This document shows positions 24,283 to 36,480 of a stretch of 64,000 nucleotides of DNA, piece after piece. The position numbers and the translations under genes were made by a program. Positions within the stretch are counted from its first letter, which is position 1. Every line of letters begins with the position of its first letter. Below the pieces are notes generated by a model. The model was not told the DNA's origin, did not search any database, and saw only the letters and a program-made list of their open reading frames with translations. This stretch comes from Microbotryum silenes-acaulis (lineage: Eukaryota > Basidiomycota > Microbotryomycetes > Microbotryales > Microbotryaceae): NCBI GenBank assembly GCA_003665825.1, contig QPFY01000003.1:248001-312000 (forward strand), written 5' to 3'.

Positions 24283-25181
24283 ATGGCCTCAACATCGACC
24301 CTTCCCCCATCTAGCACCGCACCTTCCATTTCCACCTCCACCTCCTGCCCTGCTACAACTACTTCCATCATCTCCCCTACCGAACTAGTTGCAGCATGGA
24401 AGAGGGAAGGTCTCTTCGACGCGCTGAGGAAACAACTCATCCATGACTTTTCCCAATCGGTGCGTTGGGGCGATGCTTGAACGCGGTCGCGCGACTTGGC
24501 CTCTCTACGGGATTGGGATGGCTGGAAGGTACCATGCTGATGCATGTTTCGGGCTGATGATGATAGGACGATAAGGATAGCTTTCTCAAACAATTGGACG
24601 AAAAGTTGGGGCAGCTCGTCGCGGATCCGTCGTTCGCTCGACTGAACAAGAAGGATCGCTCCTTGCACCTCTACAACTCGACAGAGGGACAATCTCAATT
24701 ACTACAACAGGTGTGTCAATCAGCTCAAGATGTGTCAGGAATATTTCATTTCAGTTGTGCTCACTCGCACGAGTTGAATGTGCACAGACATCCGCAGCGA
24801 CGGATCGACGACTTCGAGCCAAGCAAGCGGGCGAGTCCGAGTCGAGTTTGGAGCAAATTGAAAAAGGGCTACGGGCGACGTTGAACAGCTTGAGAGGGAA
24901 AGCACAAGTCGTCGAGGACGAGTCCAAAAAATCACTACATGACAAGATGGATGTGGAAGAAGGGCCTAATGGAGCGACGGCGGTCGAAGAAGTCAAAAAG
25001 GGTGAGCAGTTTCTTTCCTTGGGAAAGAGCAACCCCGGCCAGAGCTGACGCGGGAAGGGTAAATATGCTTGAACTTTGTAAAGCTTCGACAAATGGCTCG
25101 ATGTCCACTCCGATAGACACAATAGCCGACACCAAGATATCTGAACCCTCCGACGGGTCGCCGAGGACAGCGGATCCATGA
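24283..25181 (+). CDS. SHG1: COMPASS complex Shg1/BOD1-domain protein, 221 aa
   Basis: Shg1 is a small subunit of the Set1/COMPASS H3K4 methyltransferase complex; the same domain occurs in animal BOD1. Exons are 24283-24459, 24567-24710, 24755-25001 and 25084-25181 (222 codons). The domain spans about residues 33-107: ELVAAWKREGLFDALRKQ, then DSFLKQLDEKLGQLVADP and KDRSLHLYNSTEGQSQLLQQ. The rest is acidic and Lys-rich. The intron at 24711-24754 is 44 bp, the shortest convincing one in the window. The last junction is my choice (donor 25002, CTGAC at about 25045, acceptor AAG at 25083); an earlier acceptor would give a different short tail. The family call does not depend on it. Confidence 0.8.
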
Positions 25182-25538
25182 CCCGTCTTCAGCGGAGATG
25201 GACGTCGGAACAGCCAAGTTCGTCATATTTTCTAAAGCTATGCATCTATGTTTGTTGTAGCAATAAACAATCGACGAGCAGCGAATTACCAAAACTTTAG
25301 GGGGCCGATCTCGTACACGTCTTTCGTTCCCGAATTCCGCTGACAGAGAGCGCTTACAACGAGTACATTGTCAAAGTAAGGCAAAGTAAAGACAAGGCAT
25401 GCAAAATGTAACAAGATAGTTCAAAAGGGATAAGAAAAACGAAACATAAAAACTAGTCATGCCATAAATTGTGGGGTATACAAGTCCACCCAAGGGGCAA
25501 TTCATCCTCCTGTCTTCCCACTCCAATCGTCCTTCACC
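25182..25538. other. convergent intergenic region
   Basis: Both flanking genes end here. The sequence is AT-richer than the coding DNA, and I see no gene in it. Confidence 0.5.
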
Positions 25539-28500
25539 CTACTGCCTCGCAGCCTGAGCCGAAACGGACTGTCTCGTGTACCCCATCCTCGCCTCATACC
25601 TCCTCAAATCATCCGCCGTCAACGCGTCCGTCCCCTCCCAACACGCCGAACTCGTTCTCCTCGTCAACCGCGTCAGGTTCGCATTCCTGAAGATCTCATG
25701 CATCTGCAAAGGCTGGATCGGACCAAAGATGTCCCTCGGGTTGATCTGTTGTTGCGCGTACAATGCCGCGGCTAGGGCAGGCGACTGGGCCCAACCTGGC
25801 ATCGCGGCGATCTTGACGGCACGGGCTTCTTCGTCGCCGGAATCGGAGTATTCGGAATCGATCTCGGGAAGTTCTTGGTATGGCTCGGCTTGGGGTGGGG
25901 GAGCAACGATGCGAGGGGGTTGAGGTGGGGCGAAGGCCTTCGTAGCGAATTGGGGTGGGGCGATCGCTCGAGGTGGGGCACTGCTCGAGGCACCGAGGTT
26001 CGAAGGGTTCGGTACCATGTACTTGACGCCGACCATCGAGGATGATGCCGTTGCAGAAGTTGACGATGAGGCCCCGGGCATCTGTCGATGGTTCGAAGGT
26101 TGCGAAGCACTCAAACCTCCATTCGGTGGTCGAGATTGACTAGAATTGAGGTTCGAAGACGTTGTCGATGGATAAGGACGCAGAGGTGCACTCGAACCGG
26201 GGTACTGCGACGGCTGCGATTGCGTCGTCGTCTTCTTCGTCTCCGGTCGTTGCTGCTTGAGCTTACGTTCCCTCTCCTCTCTCTCCTTCCTCCTCCGTTC
26301 CAACTCGTCCCTCCTGACCCTATCCTCCTCCGCCTTCTTCTTCTGCGCCATCTCGGCGCGCTTGTTCTGCACCTCGAGCTTTTGCGCGTTCTTGCGATCG
26401 GCTTCCTCTTGCTGCTTTTGGCGCGCGCGTTCGGCGGCTTGCACGGATTTAATGTGCGATGAGACTGAGGCGTTGTTGGTGCCTTTGACGGAACCGTACA
26501 TCGCTGAACCGGGTCGGGAAGGTGCTTGGGAGGATTGGGACGAAGCGAGCGACGAGTGCGAGCTCTTCTTTTGCAATGTTGGTTGACGGACCGACGAAGT
26601 ACCCGCGTTGTGCGTAGGCTGTGAAGATGTACACCTTGTCAGCAAAGGTGAACTAGACAACACAGCGCAAGTGATTGGGACCTACCTTGAACTTGGTCGG
26701 TTCCGAGTACTCCATCGAGCGATCCCCTTCCTCCTCCTCATCTTCCGCTCCAAACGTCCCCGGCATGACCGTCTTACTCTGACTCTTTTTCAACGCCCCA
26801 CCCTCCGCATCCATCGCCACAGCCAATTTGCCCTGTCCTTGACTCACTACCGTCCTTCCGCCCCCGTACCCCTCTCCATCACTCTCATCATCCGCATCAT
26901 CATGCTCCAATCTAGGGGGAAGTTGCCCCAACAGTTCATCATCGTCTTCATCATCACGCACCATTTCCTCGTCCTCTTCATCCTCGTACCTCGTTTGCGT
27001 CGACTTGCCCAACCCACTCTTTGACGTTTTAACGACAGGCGAGTTTAACCTCGACGAAGCGACGTCGTCCATGTCCTTCATCAATGCGGACAGGTTCGTC
27101 ATCTTCGTAGTCGTGGTAGTAGTAGTGGCAGGCTTGTTAGGTGGGGATTCCTTGGGCGTCGTACTGATTCGCATCTTGTGCATTGCCATATCCGCCACAC
27201 GAGCAGGACTCTTGGGTTGCACGGCAGGGGAAGAACGACTCGTCATCGTCGTCGTCGTCGTCGTTGCTTTGACGGGTGAGGATGGAGAGGGAGAGACGAT
27301 CTTGGCTGCAGCAGCGGCGATCCGAGGCGAGCGAACGAGGGCCGTAGGAACGGTAGTAGGGGGCGAAGCGATCCTCGAAATGGATTGACCGAACGTCGAC
27401 GAAGCCATCCCCATCCGAGGTGATTGAGGTGGGGAGATCGTGTTCGCCGTGGCGGTCGCAGAGCGAGTGACGGGACTCATTGCTCGTCCGAGACGCGAGG
27501 GAGAGAGAGGTAGCCTCGAAGCGGTCGAGGTTGAAGTTGGTGAGGCCGTGCGCTCGAAAGACTTGACTCGGTCCATCACCGAGGGTCGTGGGGCCGGCGC
27601 AGAAATAGCGGGTACAGAAGCGGGAACGGGAGCTTGAGTCTGAGCCACGGAAGTAGCTGGAGCAGAAGGTGCGGTCCCATTGGTGGTCGTCGTCGGCATC
27701 ACGGCGACACTGAGCGAGAGGTTATTCGAAAGCGGCTTGTGAACAAACGAGCTCGAGCCACTGATCCCACTCAGCCTCGACGACACTCCCGAGACCGTGC
27801 TTTGGCGCGACTGCATCTCCCTCATGCGGTTCATCAAGCTGTTGACGCCACTCGCCGCAGGAGGACTGGTTGCGCTCTCCGCATCCGTTCGCTTGCTGGG
27901 TGGGGCTGTGCCATCGTCGTTCATCGACTTGCGCTTCGTAGCACCTGTCGCGGTCGTTGTCGTCGCCGCAGAAGACAAGACTTGACCAATCGACGAGGCT
28001 TGCGAGCTCAAAGACTGTTGAGAGTCTGTCGTCGTCGAGGACGTCGCCCAGTTGCGCACGAGCCCAAGGCCAAGGCTCTTCTTGGGAATCGAGACGAACT
28101 TGAGCGGCTTAGGCGGTCCGTTATTGCCAATCGACTTGCGGGACGCGTTGGACGCCTGAGGCGAGTTACCGAGACCGAGCGAACCGACTTTGGCGGCCGA
28201 GTAGGAGCCGACGCTGTACGAGAATGTTGAGGCGGCGCCTCCGCCCGGTGTTTGCGTCGTGCCAGTCGAGGGAGGAGGGTGGGACGAAGAGGTGGACGAG
28301 GCCAAAGGAGTAGCCGTGGCGTTGCGCAAGGACGAAGGCGCATCGTTGAGGGGCACGGCCGTGTCGGCATCGGCCTCCTCGGCGATCGATGATGCCGAAG
28401 ACGAGACGACCCTCTGTGAGCCTTGTGAAGTGCCAGCGGACAGACGAGGCCCAGACGCCTGCGACGAAGTTGCGGTGGAGATGATGGACCCTGGGTATTG

Positions 28501-29628
28501 GGATACGGCGGTCCTGTACGATTCGGCGATGGATCGATGATCCTCCTCCAGTTCCTCTTCTTCCTCGCCAATCATCGAAAGTTCCGCATTCGCCGCTGCG
28601 TCCAGAACCGCGGTGGCGTCCTCTTGGTCATCGAGGTCGGCTTCTGACTCCAAGGGAATGTCATCTTGTTCCATGGCAGCGGCGGCAGCGATGGCATCGA
28701 ATACGACGTCATCTTCATCTTGCATCGCGTACGACTTGCTCGATGACAGCACCGGGGTGGCCGGCTCGGCTGTAGCCTTGGATGCAGATTTAGACTTTGA
28801 TGAAGCCGAGGAGCTCTTGCTTGGCCGGGCGGGCGAGTCAATGTCCATGGCGATGTCGATGACCATCTTGCCCACTGAAGTAGGTGGCGACATGGCCGAA
28901 ATGGCGGACAAGGTCCTGACGGCCTGGGTCGACTTGAGTAAAGCCGGGCGAGGGGAAGCGGTGCGCAGCGGGCTCTTGGCCTGGGCGATTCTCGACGGTG
29001 GTGCGGCGGAACCACCGGGTGAGCCTCGGGGCGATCCAAGTGGGGATCGTGGTGCGGGTAAAAGACGGAGCGAGTTCTCCTTGCCTCCTTGGTGCAGGAA
29101 ACGGGGCTGGGCGGCGTTGGGGAAGAGTAAGGTCGCGACGGGGTCCTTCGTTGAGTGACGGGCCGCGGAGCCTAGCAATTGTTGGTTGTTCTGCTGCAGC
29201 GCCGAGCCATGGTTCGCGGCGGTGCGTTTCCTTCCCGGCGTCTTCATCAACTCAGACATGGCAGGCCTGTGTGAGACTCCGAGTTAGTTATGGATGTCTC
29301 GTTCGACGATCATGACGTGCCAGGGAGTGGACTGGACTGACTTTATGCCCTGATGCGCGGCCTGGGTGTGGGCCAACTGCACCGATTCGAGAAAGCCTTC
29401 GAGCCACCTGTGACTGTCGATGACATCCTGTTGGTGGTCTTGCCAAGTTGAAAGAGCGAGTTTGCGGAGTGTATGTCGTACGTCGTGAACTTGGTCGTGA
29501 TCGTGATCGTGGTGGTGGTGGTCGTGGTCGTGGTGCGGCTCGTTGACGTGACTCGGGGGCGCGGCGGCGGCGACTGTTGAATGATCCACCGCCATCGACG
29601 ACGTCGCCAGCCTCAACGAGGGAGCCAT
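25539..29628 (-). CDS. INCENP: INCENP/Sli15-like chromosomal passenger scaffold, 1315 aa
   Basis: This protein targets and activates Aurora B kinase at centromeres and the spindle. Exons in transcript order are 29628-29342, 29266-26686 and 26618-25539 (1316 codons). The N terminus has a His/Asp-rich stretch (residues about 30-48), then helix-forming WQDHQQDVIDSHRWLEGFLESV, and across the first intron KPAMSELMKTPGRKRTA, which resembles the ELMPKTP motif of INCENP proteins. The centre is a very long disordered Ser/Thr/Pro region with many SP sites. A Lys/Glu/Arg single-helix stretch (about 1000-1060) follows. The C-terminal IN-box is clear: W-x3-PALAAALYAQQQINPRDIFGP...HEIF, followed by RRTSSACW, equivalent to the TSS motif phosphorylated by Aurora B. 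Key diagnostic elements from both ends are therefore present. Confidence 0.9.
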
Positions 29629-30137
29629 GGCGTAGGGGGGACAGGGACCAGGGGAAGGAAGGACCCGAAAGGAACCAAACACGACCTTGATGTCGGGTTG
29701 TCGGTGTGGGCGAGTGGGTGAATGCACCGAATGACACTGGCCTGGGTCGATGAGGGGGAGTCAGGAGAGCCCAGCCCGGCACCGCGACACGCGCGCAATA
29801 CCGCCGGTTTTGAGCTCGGACCCACGGCAGTCGGACTCCTGCCTCGGCGACTCGCGATGAAGTACTGGGTTATGACAGCGAAATGTCTAAGACTTCAAGC
29901 TAATACTAGAGCTAAACTTCGGTAAAGCGTATAGTTCGGGGAAAATCCTAGACCGTCTCTGCACCCATTCTCCAGTCCCAGGGTGTTGGCGCCGGCCGGC
30001 CAACGAATCGCCCGAGAAAGCCGGCGCAAGTGAGGCGTGTCGGCTCCCGACTCACATTGGCGTCTGCCTCTCGCTTCTCCCCCGCCACGCTTCTATCTTT
30101 GCTGGCCGCATTTCAAGGGGCGCCACACCCTCCCATC
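29629..30137. other. divergent promoter region
   Basis: This lies between the INCENP-like start (-) and the PrpF-like start (+). No gene or repeat is visible. Confidence 0.5.
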
Positions 30138-31636
30138 ATGGCCACCCGTGCGATCCCAGCCTCCTTCTGGCGAGGCGGCACCTCCCGCGGCCTCATCTTC
30201 CGCGCCTCGACCCTCGCCGCATTCCCACCTGCGATCCGCGAACAAATCATCTACACCGCCATGGGCTCCCCCGATCCTGGAGGACGTCAAATCTCCGGCC
30301 TCGGTGGAGGGGTCTCATCCTTGTCCAAGGCGTGCGTTTTGGGGTTACCTGGAGAAGGCCTTGAGGATCAGAATGCACAGGGCAGGTTGCCGGGCCCGAC
30401 TTGGGCTGATGATGGGCATCGGAAAGGAATGGGGCAGTGGGATGTAGTCTATCGATTTGCTCAAGTCGGGGTTCGAGAAGCTGTGCTGGATTGGTGAGTG
30501 CAGCCGCTTGGAACTCACGTTGGACCCCCGCGCTGGGACAGGTCACGTGCTCCTACCCCACAAGCTGAGCAAAATCTTCTCCCCACATTCCCCTAGGACG
30601 GCAACGTGCGGCAATATGCTTTCGGCCGTAGCCGTGTCAGCCGTATCATCCTCCATCATACCTTACTCGACCCTATTCGCCAGAGCAAGATCCCTACCCC
30701 GGCACGAGCCAGGCGAGCCTCTGCTCTTTCCCATCTCGATTCTCTCCGCAGCGAACGGCCTCGTCATGCGAGTCCGAGTCCCTCTCGATCCGTATACGCT
30801 GCAAATCTGGCATCCAGAACCAGGAAAGGGGGTCAAAATTGCTGGAGTCCCCGAGGAGGCTGCGGCGATCGAGTGCGAGATGCCGATTGAACGGAGTCAA
30901 GATGGCGCCGATGGGTCCGGGTTGGTCACGGGTCGAATGACGGATACCATCTGCATTGACGGCAAAGAGGTACGAAAGGAAAACCCCGCCTTCTGAAACC
31001 ATCCCTTATGTGCTGAAAGCAGGCCGTTCTTTGCCCCTGGTCCAGATCACAGCCTCACTCGTCTCGTCAGGGCTGCCCAACATTTTTCTCCCCATATCCC
31101 AACTCCCCCAACTCGACCCTACAATCTCGCCCTCCCTCTTATCAGCCTCTGCAACCGAACTAACATCCCGCTCAACCCTCTCAACTCTCCTCGAACGTAT
31201 CCGGACCACCTTCGCCGAGACGTACTCTCTCCCTCTCTCCCTCGCCTCTCCCAAAATAACACTCATCGGTCCCATCCCAACCTCGAACTACCAAACCTCC
31301 TCCAACATGACCATCACGCCCTCCGATGCGGACCTCCTGGTACGAGCAGTCTCATCAGGTGATTTCCACGCTACCATCCCAGGCACGACATTAGGGGCTT
31401 TGAACATCGCTCTAGGACACAAAGGGACGATGGTCAATTCGCTTGTTGGGGAGGAGAGAGCTCTAAAGGATGGCGTCGTCGAAGTCAAGGCTGCGCATGC
31501 GGCCGGCGTCGCCGAGGCCAAGGTTAGGTTCGAGGAGGGGAGACCGAGTAGTGTAGTTATGGTTAGGACGGCGAGGGAGATCATGAGAGGGGAGGTGTTG
31601 GTGCCTGAACGGGTCTTTGCGGCGCTGGAACGATGA
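30138..31636 (+). CDS. PrpF-family isomerase (2-methylaconitate cis-trans isomerase-like), 439 aa
   Basis: Exons are 30138-30493, 30597-30969 and 31046-31636 (440 codons). The N terminus AIPASFWRGGTSRGLIF matches the PrpF signature in which the GGTS segment supplies active-site residues. Further blocks are MGSPDPGGRQISGLGGGVSSLSK, DVVYRFAQVGVREAVLDWTATCGNMLSAVA (joined across intron 1) and, near the end, GTTLGALNIALGHKGTMVNS and ALNIALGH-type turns typical of the diaminopimelate-epimerase fold. Bacterial PrpF works in propionate catabolism; fungal members have mixed or unknown substrates, so the exact reaction is not assigned. No targeting signal is visible. Length is near the family norm of about 390-440. 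Confidence 0.88.
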
Positions 31637-32180
31637 TCCACAAGTTCTTCGCATCTGATTCTTAGGCGATTGCAACCACAAAACATCGAGTGGTGTTCGA
31701 ACATGAAGGCGGGGATGAGATCTTCTACACGGAGATGTGCAATCAAATGTCACACGAGAACGAGAACGATGAATGGGCGCCATCACCAGTGCACATATGC
31801 CCACTTGCCGAGATGATCAGAATCCATCAATGACCAAACCACTGCCTTGTGGGGCCGGTCCGCCCAGGCCTCTGAGAAATCTTTGGAATTACCGAGCAAT
31901 TCTTAGTTCACATCATCCATTTCAAGGCTCTGAGGCTTGGAGGCATCCTCCGTCGGCACATCAGATAAATGCCATGATAGATCAAACACACGATTCTCAA
32001 AGTGGTCTCCCCGAGAACAAGAAGCAAACACCTTCGAGACGCCTCGTCATTCAAGCCACTCCGCTCCCTCGAGTCCCTCCCCGGCTTCTCCTTTCCTTCA
32101 CCGCCTCAATCCCTCAGTCAGCGGCTCTTCCGGCTTCTCCCTCGTCCGGCCATTCCTCCGTCCGAACCCCGCCTTGCTTT
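31637..32180. other. intergenic between PrpF-like gene and Copia element
   Basis: I see no gene here. A weak Pro/Ser-rich open frame (31773-32180) runs into the LTR but has no family features. It forms the left flank of the transposon island. Confidence 0.5.
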
Positions 32181-32318
32181 ACCTCTAGAATCTCGGCGTC
32201 TGATTCGAGGTGGTTCAATACGTTAGAACGCTCGAATCAGAAGGAAGCTAAGAGAAAGCCCGCGCGCGCTCGCGCTCATGTAGCCTGCAGAGTGTACTCC
32301 TCACGTGTCAACTCAACA
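32181..32318 (-). repeat. 3' LTR of Copia element
   Basis: A 138-bp direct repeat of 36481-36618 with one mismatch. It contains a perfect 11-bp inverted repeat (32199-32209 with 32231-32241, TCTGATTCGAG/CTCGAATCAGA). Confidence 0.92.
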
Positions 32319-32337
32319 CCACCCCTCGCTCTAAGGC

Positions 32338-35300
32338 CTACATAATTCCCATCCCTATGGCCGCCCTATGCTTCTCTAGTGCCGGTCTCGGCAACGCCTT
32401 CGTAAACATGTCGGCGAGCATCTCGGCGGTTGGAAGATAGTTAACGACGATGTCACCTTCTCGTACCCGTTCTCGAACGAAATGCTCGGTCAGGCGTAGG
32501 TGCTTAGTTCGATCGTGGAACACTGGATTCTTTGTGAGAGCTATCGCGCCTTGATTGTCGCCTTTCAGCTCGATCGGGCCACAAATCGTGACCCCCAATT
32601 CCGCGAGCAAATTCCGCAAGAACTGACACTCTCGAGACGCATGAGTAAGGCCGATGTATTCCGCTTCCGTTGATGACGTCGCCACTCGGCTCTGGATCCG
32701 AGAACTCCAAGAAATTGGCCCGTCAGCCAGCTTGAAGACATGCCCCATCGTAGATCGGGACGTGTTGATGCAGGAACCCCAGTCCGAATCCGAGTACCCC
32801 ACGTATCCAACCAACGAATCACGTTTCGTCTTGTAGACAATGCCGAGTTCGAGAGTTCCCTTGATGTAGCGTAGAATCTTCACAACTGCCGCCCAATGGT
32901 CACTGCCCGCCTTGTTCGTGAATCTTGCCAAATACGACACCGGGTATGCAAGATCGGGCCGAGTTGCAACGACGGCGTACATCAATGATCCAATGGCCGA
33001 TCTGTACTGTGTCTGTAACGAGGGATCCGGAGTGTCGCAGGGTTTGAGCTGAAGACCCGGTTGCATTGGTAATACACTTTTGTTAGCATCCGCCATGCCG
33101 AACCTTGCAAGTACATCGAGCAAATACTGTCGTTGCGACAACGCAATCCCATCGGCTTGACGAATGAGCTGGACGCCAAGGATGTACTCTGCATTGCCGA
33201 GACGTTTGACTCCGTACAATCGATCCAATTCGTCGAGCACGCGATCAATTTCGGATAAGTCGGGACCGACAAACAGCAAGTCGTCGACGTAAACCGCGAT
33301 GTAATAATCGTCTTTGCCAAGTGTCCGACGATAGACACATTCTTCGCTCCGAAGACGATTGTAACCAAGCTTGACGAGGGTCTTATGGATCGTCTCGTTC
33401 CATACCCGGCCGGCCTGCTTGAGACCGTAAATCGAGCGTTGCAACTTGAGACAGACATCGTCGGGAAGTCGGACTCCCTCCGGTACGCGCATGTACAATT
33501 CCTCTTCAAGTTCGCCATGCAAATAGGCTTTGTCAATGTCCGCTTGGATGATATGGTAACCCCGGGCGGCCGCCAACGCGATGAGAGTACGAATTGAGAC
33601 AAACTTCGCTGTCGGTGCGAACGTCTCTTTGAAGTCAATTCCCGGCCGTTGCGTGAAGCCTCGTGCAACAAGTCGAGCTTTGTACGAAGTCGGCCGACCA
33701 TCCTTGTCCCGTTTCGTTCGGAAAACGAATTTGGACCCGAGAACCTTGGCGCCGGCGGGAAGCTCGTCTCGTTTCATAATCGTAAAGACTGAGTAATCGT
33801 CACGCAATGACTCGAACTCATCGATTGCACCTTGCGCCCATTCGTGAGACTTGTGGTGTGCCATGGCTGCCTTCCAAGTCGTGGGATCACTAGTCGGCAA
33901 AACAAACGGACCGTCGTCCTCGTCGGAATCGGCGACGGCTACGAAGGCCTCCGGTTCGAAACGCTCAGGTGCTCTACGATCCCGCTTTCCGACCGGTGCT
34001 GCCCAAGCAGGTCCAGGGGCGTCAAAACGCAACTCCTTTGGTACATCTTCCACAATTGGTGCGTGTTGCTCGGCGGGGTCAACGTCGTCAATCGGGTTTT
34101 CCTCCCGGGCTTCTACCTCGACCTCCGGGGCCTGGTTCGCAGCGATCGGCTGTTGCGCAGCTTCATGTCGATTCGTCGCAACTGGTCGAGGTACGACTAC
34201 TTCGATCGCCTCAATCCTCGGTGCTGGCGCGCCTTCACGGGCCGGGAACTTGTCCTCGAAGAACGTCACGCTTCGCGATAACGTTAACCGCCCCCTCACC
34301 GGGTCCCATAGTCGGTAGGCTTTGGATTCTAGGTCGTATCCGAGGAAGATCATCGGAAGGCCCCGTGGCTGGAGTTTCTTACGTTGTTCGGTATTCGCCG
34401 TGTGCCAAGCTCGACATCCGAAGACCCGCAAGTGATGAACGTGCGCAGGTTTCCCGGTCCATTCCCGAAATGGCACCTTGCCACCAAGAGCAGAATGTGG
34501 GGAACGATTCTTCACATACACGTATGTAGCCACGGCTTCGGCCCAAAACACCGTGGGCAGACCGGATTCATACAGCATCGTTCGAGCTGCTTCCGAAATC
34601 GAGCGGTTGGCCCTTTCGGCGACACCGTTTTGCTCGGGCGTGCTGGGGATCGTGAGTTGTCGCGACAAACCCGTGTCGTCCAACCATCGCTTGAACTCCG
34701 TCGAAAGAAACTCGCCACCGCGGTCCGAACGGACAACTTTCAAAGTGTGCCCTGACGACAGCTCGACCCGTAGTTTCCAAGTTTTGAACCTTTCAAAGGA
34801 GTCCGACTTCCGCGGCATCGTCAACACCCACATGTACCGCGTACAATCGTCGACGATAACCAGCGCGTAGCGATGATTTGCAAGTGACAGCTCGCCGTCG
34901 AAGGACAAGAGATCGATGTGGACGAGATCGAGGGGTTTTTCGGCTAGCGATTCGGAGTTTGGGAACGGCTTGTGCGTAGCTTTGCCGGCCAGACACGATT
35001 CGCATTTCAAGTCACTGCGAGACTTCATGTTCAAACCTATCACAGCATCAGACTTGGACAGCTGGTGAAGGGAACGGCAGTGTAGATGAGCGAAACGGCC
35101 GTGCCAGATGTGGAGAGGCACTGCTGTCAGAGCTGTGGCTGACGCACATTCATGGGGTGAACTCCGAGCTTGAACCAACTTGAGGTCCAGACGGTACAAC
35201 CCCGAATTGAGCTTCTGTCCCGTGAGTAGGATGTCGTCATTTCCCGCCACCGTGAATCGCCCGTTTTGAATGGTGATCTTGCGACTATCACGATCGGCTC

Positions 35301-36417
35301 GATGCCCGGCGAAGAGATTGGCGGGGGCGCTAGGGACGAAGATGCTGTTGACCAAGTTGTACCTCTTGCCGTGCTTGTCTTCGACGCAGGCCGTGCCTAC
35401 TCCCATAATGGTCTTTCCGTCACCATTGATGCCCTTTAACGAAGACGGAGCTGTCGCCTTCAGGTCGGCGAACGCGGCAGGATTATTGATGACGTGATGA
35501 GTCGCTGCCGTGTCGTAGAGGATCATTTCTCGAGAGTGTCCTTTTGGTAATTGCGTGAAAAACGCGCCAACGGAATCGGTCCCCAGAATGTCTTCAACCG
35601 AAGGGAGCGCCAAATTTGCCATCGGTTCCTCGCCTTTGGTCGTCTTGCGTCGTGGAAACTTCTTCTTCTTCGGCTTGGAACAGTTTTTGTTGAAGTGGGT
35701 GTCTTCACCGCAGTTCCAGCAGGGGCCGGGTGGCTTCGGTTGGGCACCAGTCGTGGCCAACGCCGTCGCAGCGTTCCCAGTATCTTGACTCAAGTTTGCT
35801 GGAGCTCGACCTGCTGCGATCACTGTGTCGACAGTTGGTATCGCATCGACGTCTTTGGAGTCGAACTGATCCAGATACGACGGTCGTCGAGCGCCCACAA
35901 TCGCAATGAGGTGGCATGCAACCACTTGGTCGAACGTCAACTTGTGAGCCCGTAGGTCAGTTGTGAGGCGAGTGATGGATCCGGCCCAAGGAAGATAATC
36001 GTCTTCCTGTGCTGGTGGCGGTCCGACCGAGAATAACTTTCCAATTTGCGTGATAACGCCGCGAAGGGAAGACCGACCCAGGTGCTTTCGAAGGTATTCC
36101 ACCGTCTGCTCCGGCGCCAGGTCGTAGCAGCTGACCAGGAGATGCGCCACACTTTCTGAACAGGTTTGATGCATTGCCCTGTGCACCGCATCATGAGCTC
36201 GATCGAGTTCATCGTCGTCCTTGCATTTGGCGGATGGGTACTGCTTGGGAAAGGAGAGCTGCCACTGACGCCTGTCGACGGTGAAGCGAACGTGATCGAG
36301 CCATACGTCGATGTTGTTGTTCTTCAAAATCGCAAATGCCGGGAAACGCGAAGTTTGCGAGTGTGTTGGAGGGTCTGCGTCGACGGACTTGTCGATGGTT
36401 GACTGTTCGCCAGTCAT
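32338..36417 (-). CDS. Copia gag-pol polyprotein, 1359 aa
   Basis: One uninterrupted frame starts at an ATG (36417) and ends at TAG (32338-32340). In order it shows a Gag region; a CCHC zinc knuckle (CWNCGEDTHFNKNC, about residue 235); an aspartic protease motif LYDTAATHH (DTA instead of the commoner DSG); a GAG pre-integrase HHCC zinc finger (HGRFAHLHC...CESC); an integrase core with DLVHIDLLSF, RSDRGGEF and EQNGVAERANR; a reverse transcriptase with ARLVARGFTQ, DIDKAYLHGELEEELYM and the YVDD active site; and RNase H with YSDSDWGSC, SSTEAEYIGL and KGDNQGAIAL. All domains are present with no frameshift or stop, so the copy may be functional. Integrase before RT is the Copia order. Antisense open frames across it are shadows. 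Confidence 0.96.
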   Translation of the reverse strand: MTGEQSTIDKSVDADPPTHSQTSRFPAFAILKNNNIDVWLDHVRFTVDRRQWQLSFPKQYPSAKCKDDDELDRAHDAVHRAMHQTCSESVAHLLVSCYDLAPEQTVEYLRKHLGRSSLRGVITQIGKLFSVGPPPAQEDDYLPWAGSITRLTTDLRAHKLTFDQVVACHLIAIVGARRPSYLDQFDSKDVDAIPTVDTVIAAGRAPANLSQDTGNAATALATTGAQPKPPGPCWNCGEDTHFNKNCSKPKKKKFPRRKTTKGEEPMANLALPSVEDILGTDSVGAFFTQLPKGHSREMILYDTAATHHVINNPAAFADLKATAPSSLKGINGDGKTIMGVGTACVEDKHGKRYNLVNSIFVPSAPANLFAGHRADRDSRKITIQNGRFTVAGNDDILLTGQKLNSGLYRLDLKLVQARSSPHECASATALTAVPLHIWHGRFAHLHCRSLHQLSKSDAVIGLNMKSRSDLKCESCLAGKATHKPFPNSESLAEKPLDLVHIDLLSFDGELSLANHRYALVIVDDCTRYMWVLTMPRKSDSFERFKTWKLRVELSSGHTLKVVRSDRGGEFLSTEFKRWLDDTGLSRQLTIPSTPEQNGVAERANRSISEAARTMLYESGLPTVFWAEAVATYVYVKNRSPHSALGGKVPFREWTGKPAHVHHLRVFGCRAWHTANTEQRKKLQPRGLPMIFLGYDLESKAYRLWDPVRGRLTLSRSVTFFEDKFPAREGAPAPRIEAIEVVVPRPVATNRHEAAQQPIAANQAPEVEVEAREENPIDDVDPAEQHAPIVEDVPKELRFDAPGPAWAAPVGKRDRRAPERFEPEAFVAVADSDEDDGPFVLPTSDPTTWKAAMAHHKSHEWAQGAIDEFESLRDDYSVFTIMKRDELPAGAKVLGSKFVFRTKRDKDGRPTSYKARLVARGFTQRPGIDFKETFAPTAKFVSIRTLIALAAARGYHIIQADIDKAYLHGELEEELYMRVPEGVRLPDDVCLKLQRSIYGLKQAGRVWNETIHKTLVKLGYNRLRSEECVYRRTLGKDDYYIAVYVDDLLFVGPDLSEIDRVLDELDRLYGVKRLGNAEYILGVQLIRQADGIALSQRQYLLDVLARFGMADANKSVLPMQPGLQLKPCDTPDPSLQTQYRSAIGSLMYAVVATRPDLAYPVSYLARFTNKAGSDHWAAVVKILRYIKGTLELGIVYKTKRDSLVGYVGYSDSDWGSCINTSRSTMGHVFKLADGPISWSSRIQSRVATSSTEAEYIGLTHASRECQFLRNLLAELGVTICGPIELKGDNQGAIALTKNPVFHDRTKHLRLTEHFVRERVREGDIVVNYLPTAEMLADMFTKALPRPALEKHRAAIGMGIM

Positions 36418-36480
36418 GGTGGAGCGTTCGGGTGAACCGTTGCGACGTGGCAGCAGCTGTGCGAAGTCGTTGGGCTTATA

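Noticed and set aside
33851..34529. Plus-strand open frames inside the Copia element
   Set aside because: They are antisense shadows of the intact gag-pol frame and resemble nothing known.
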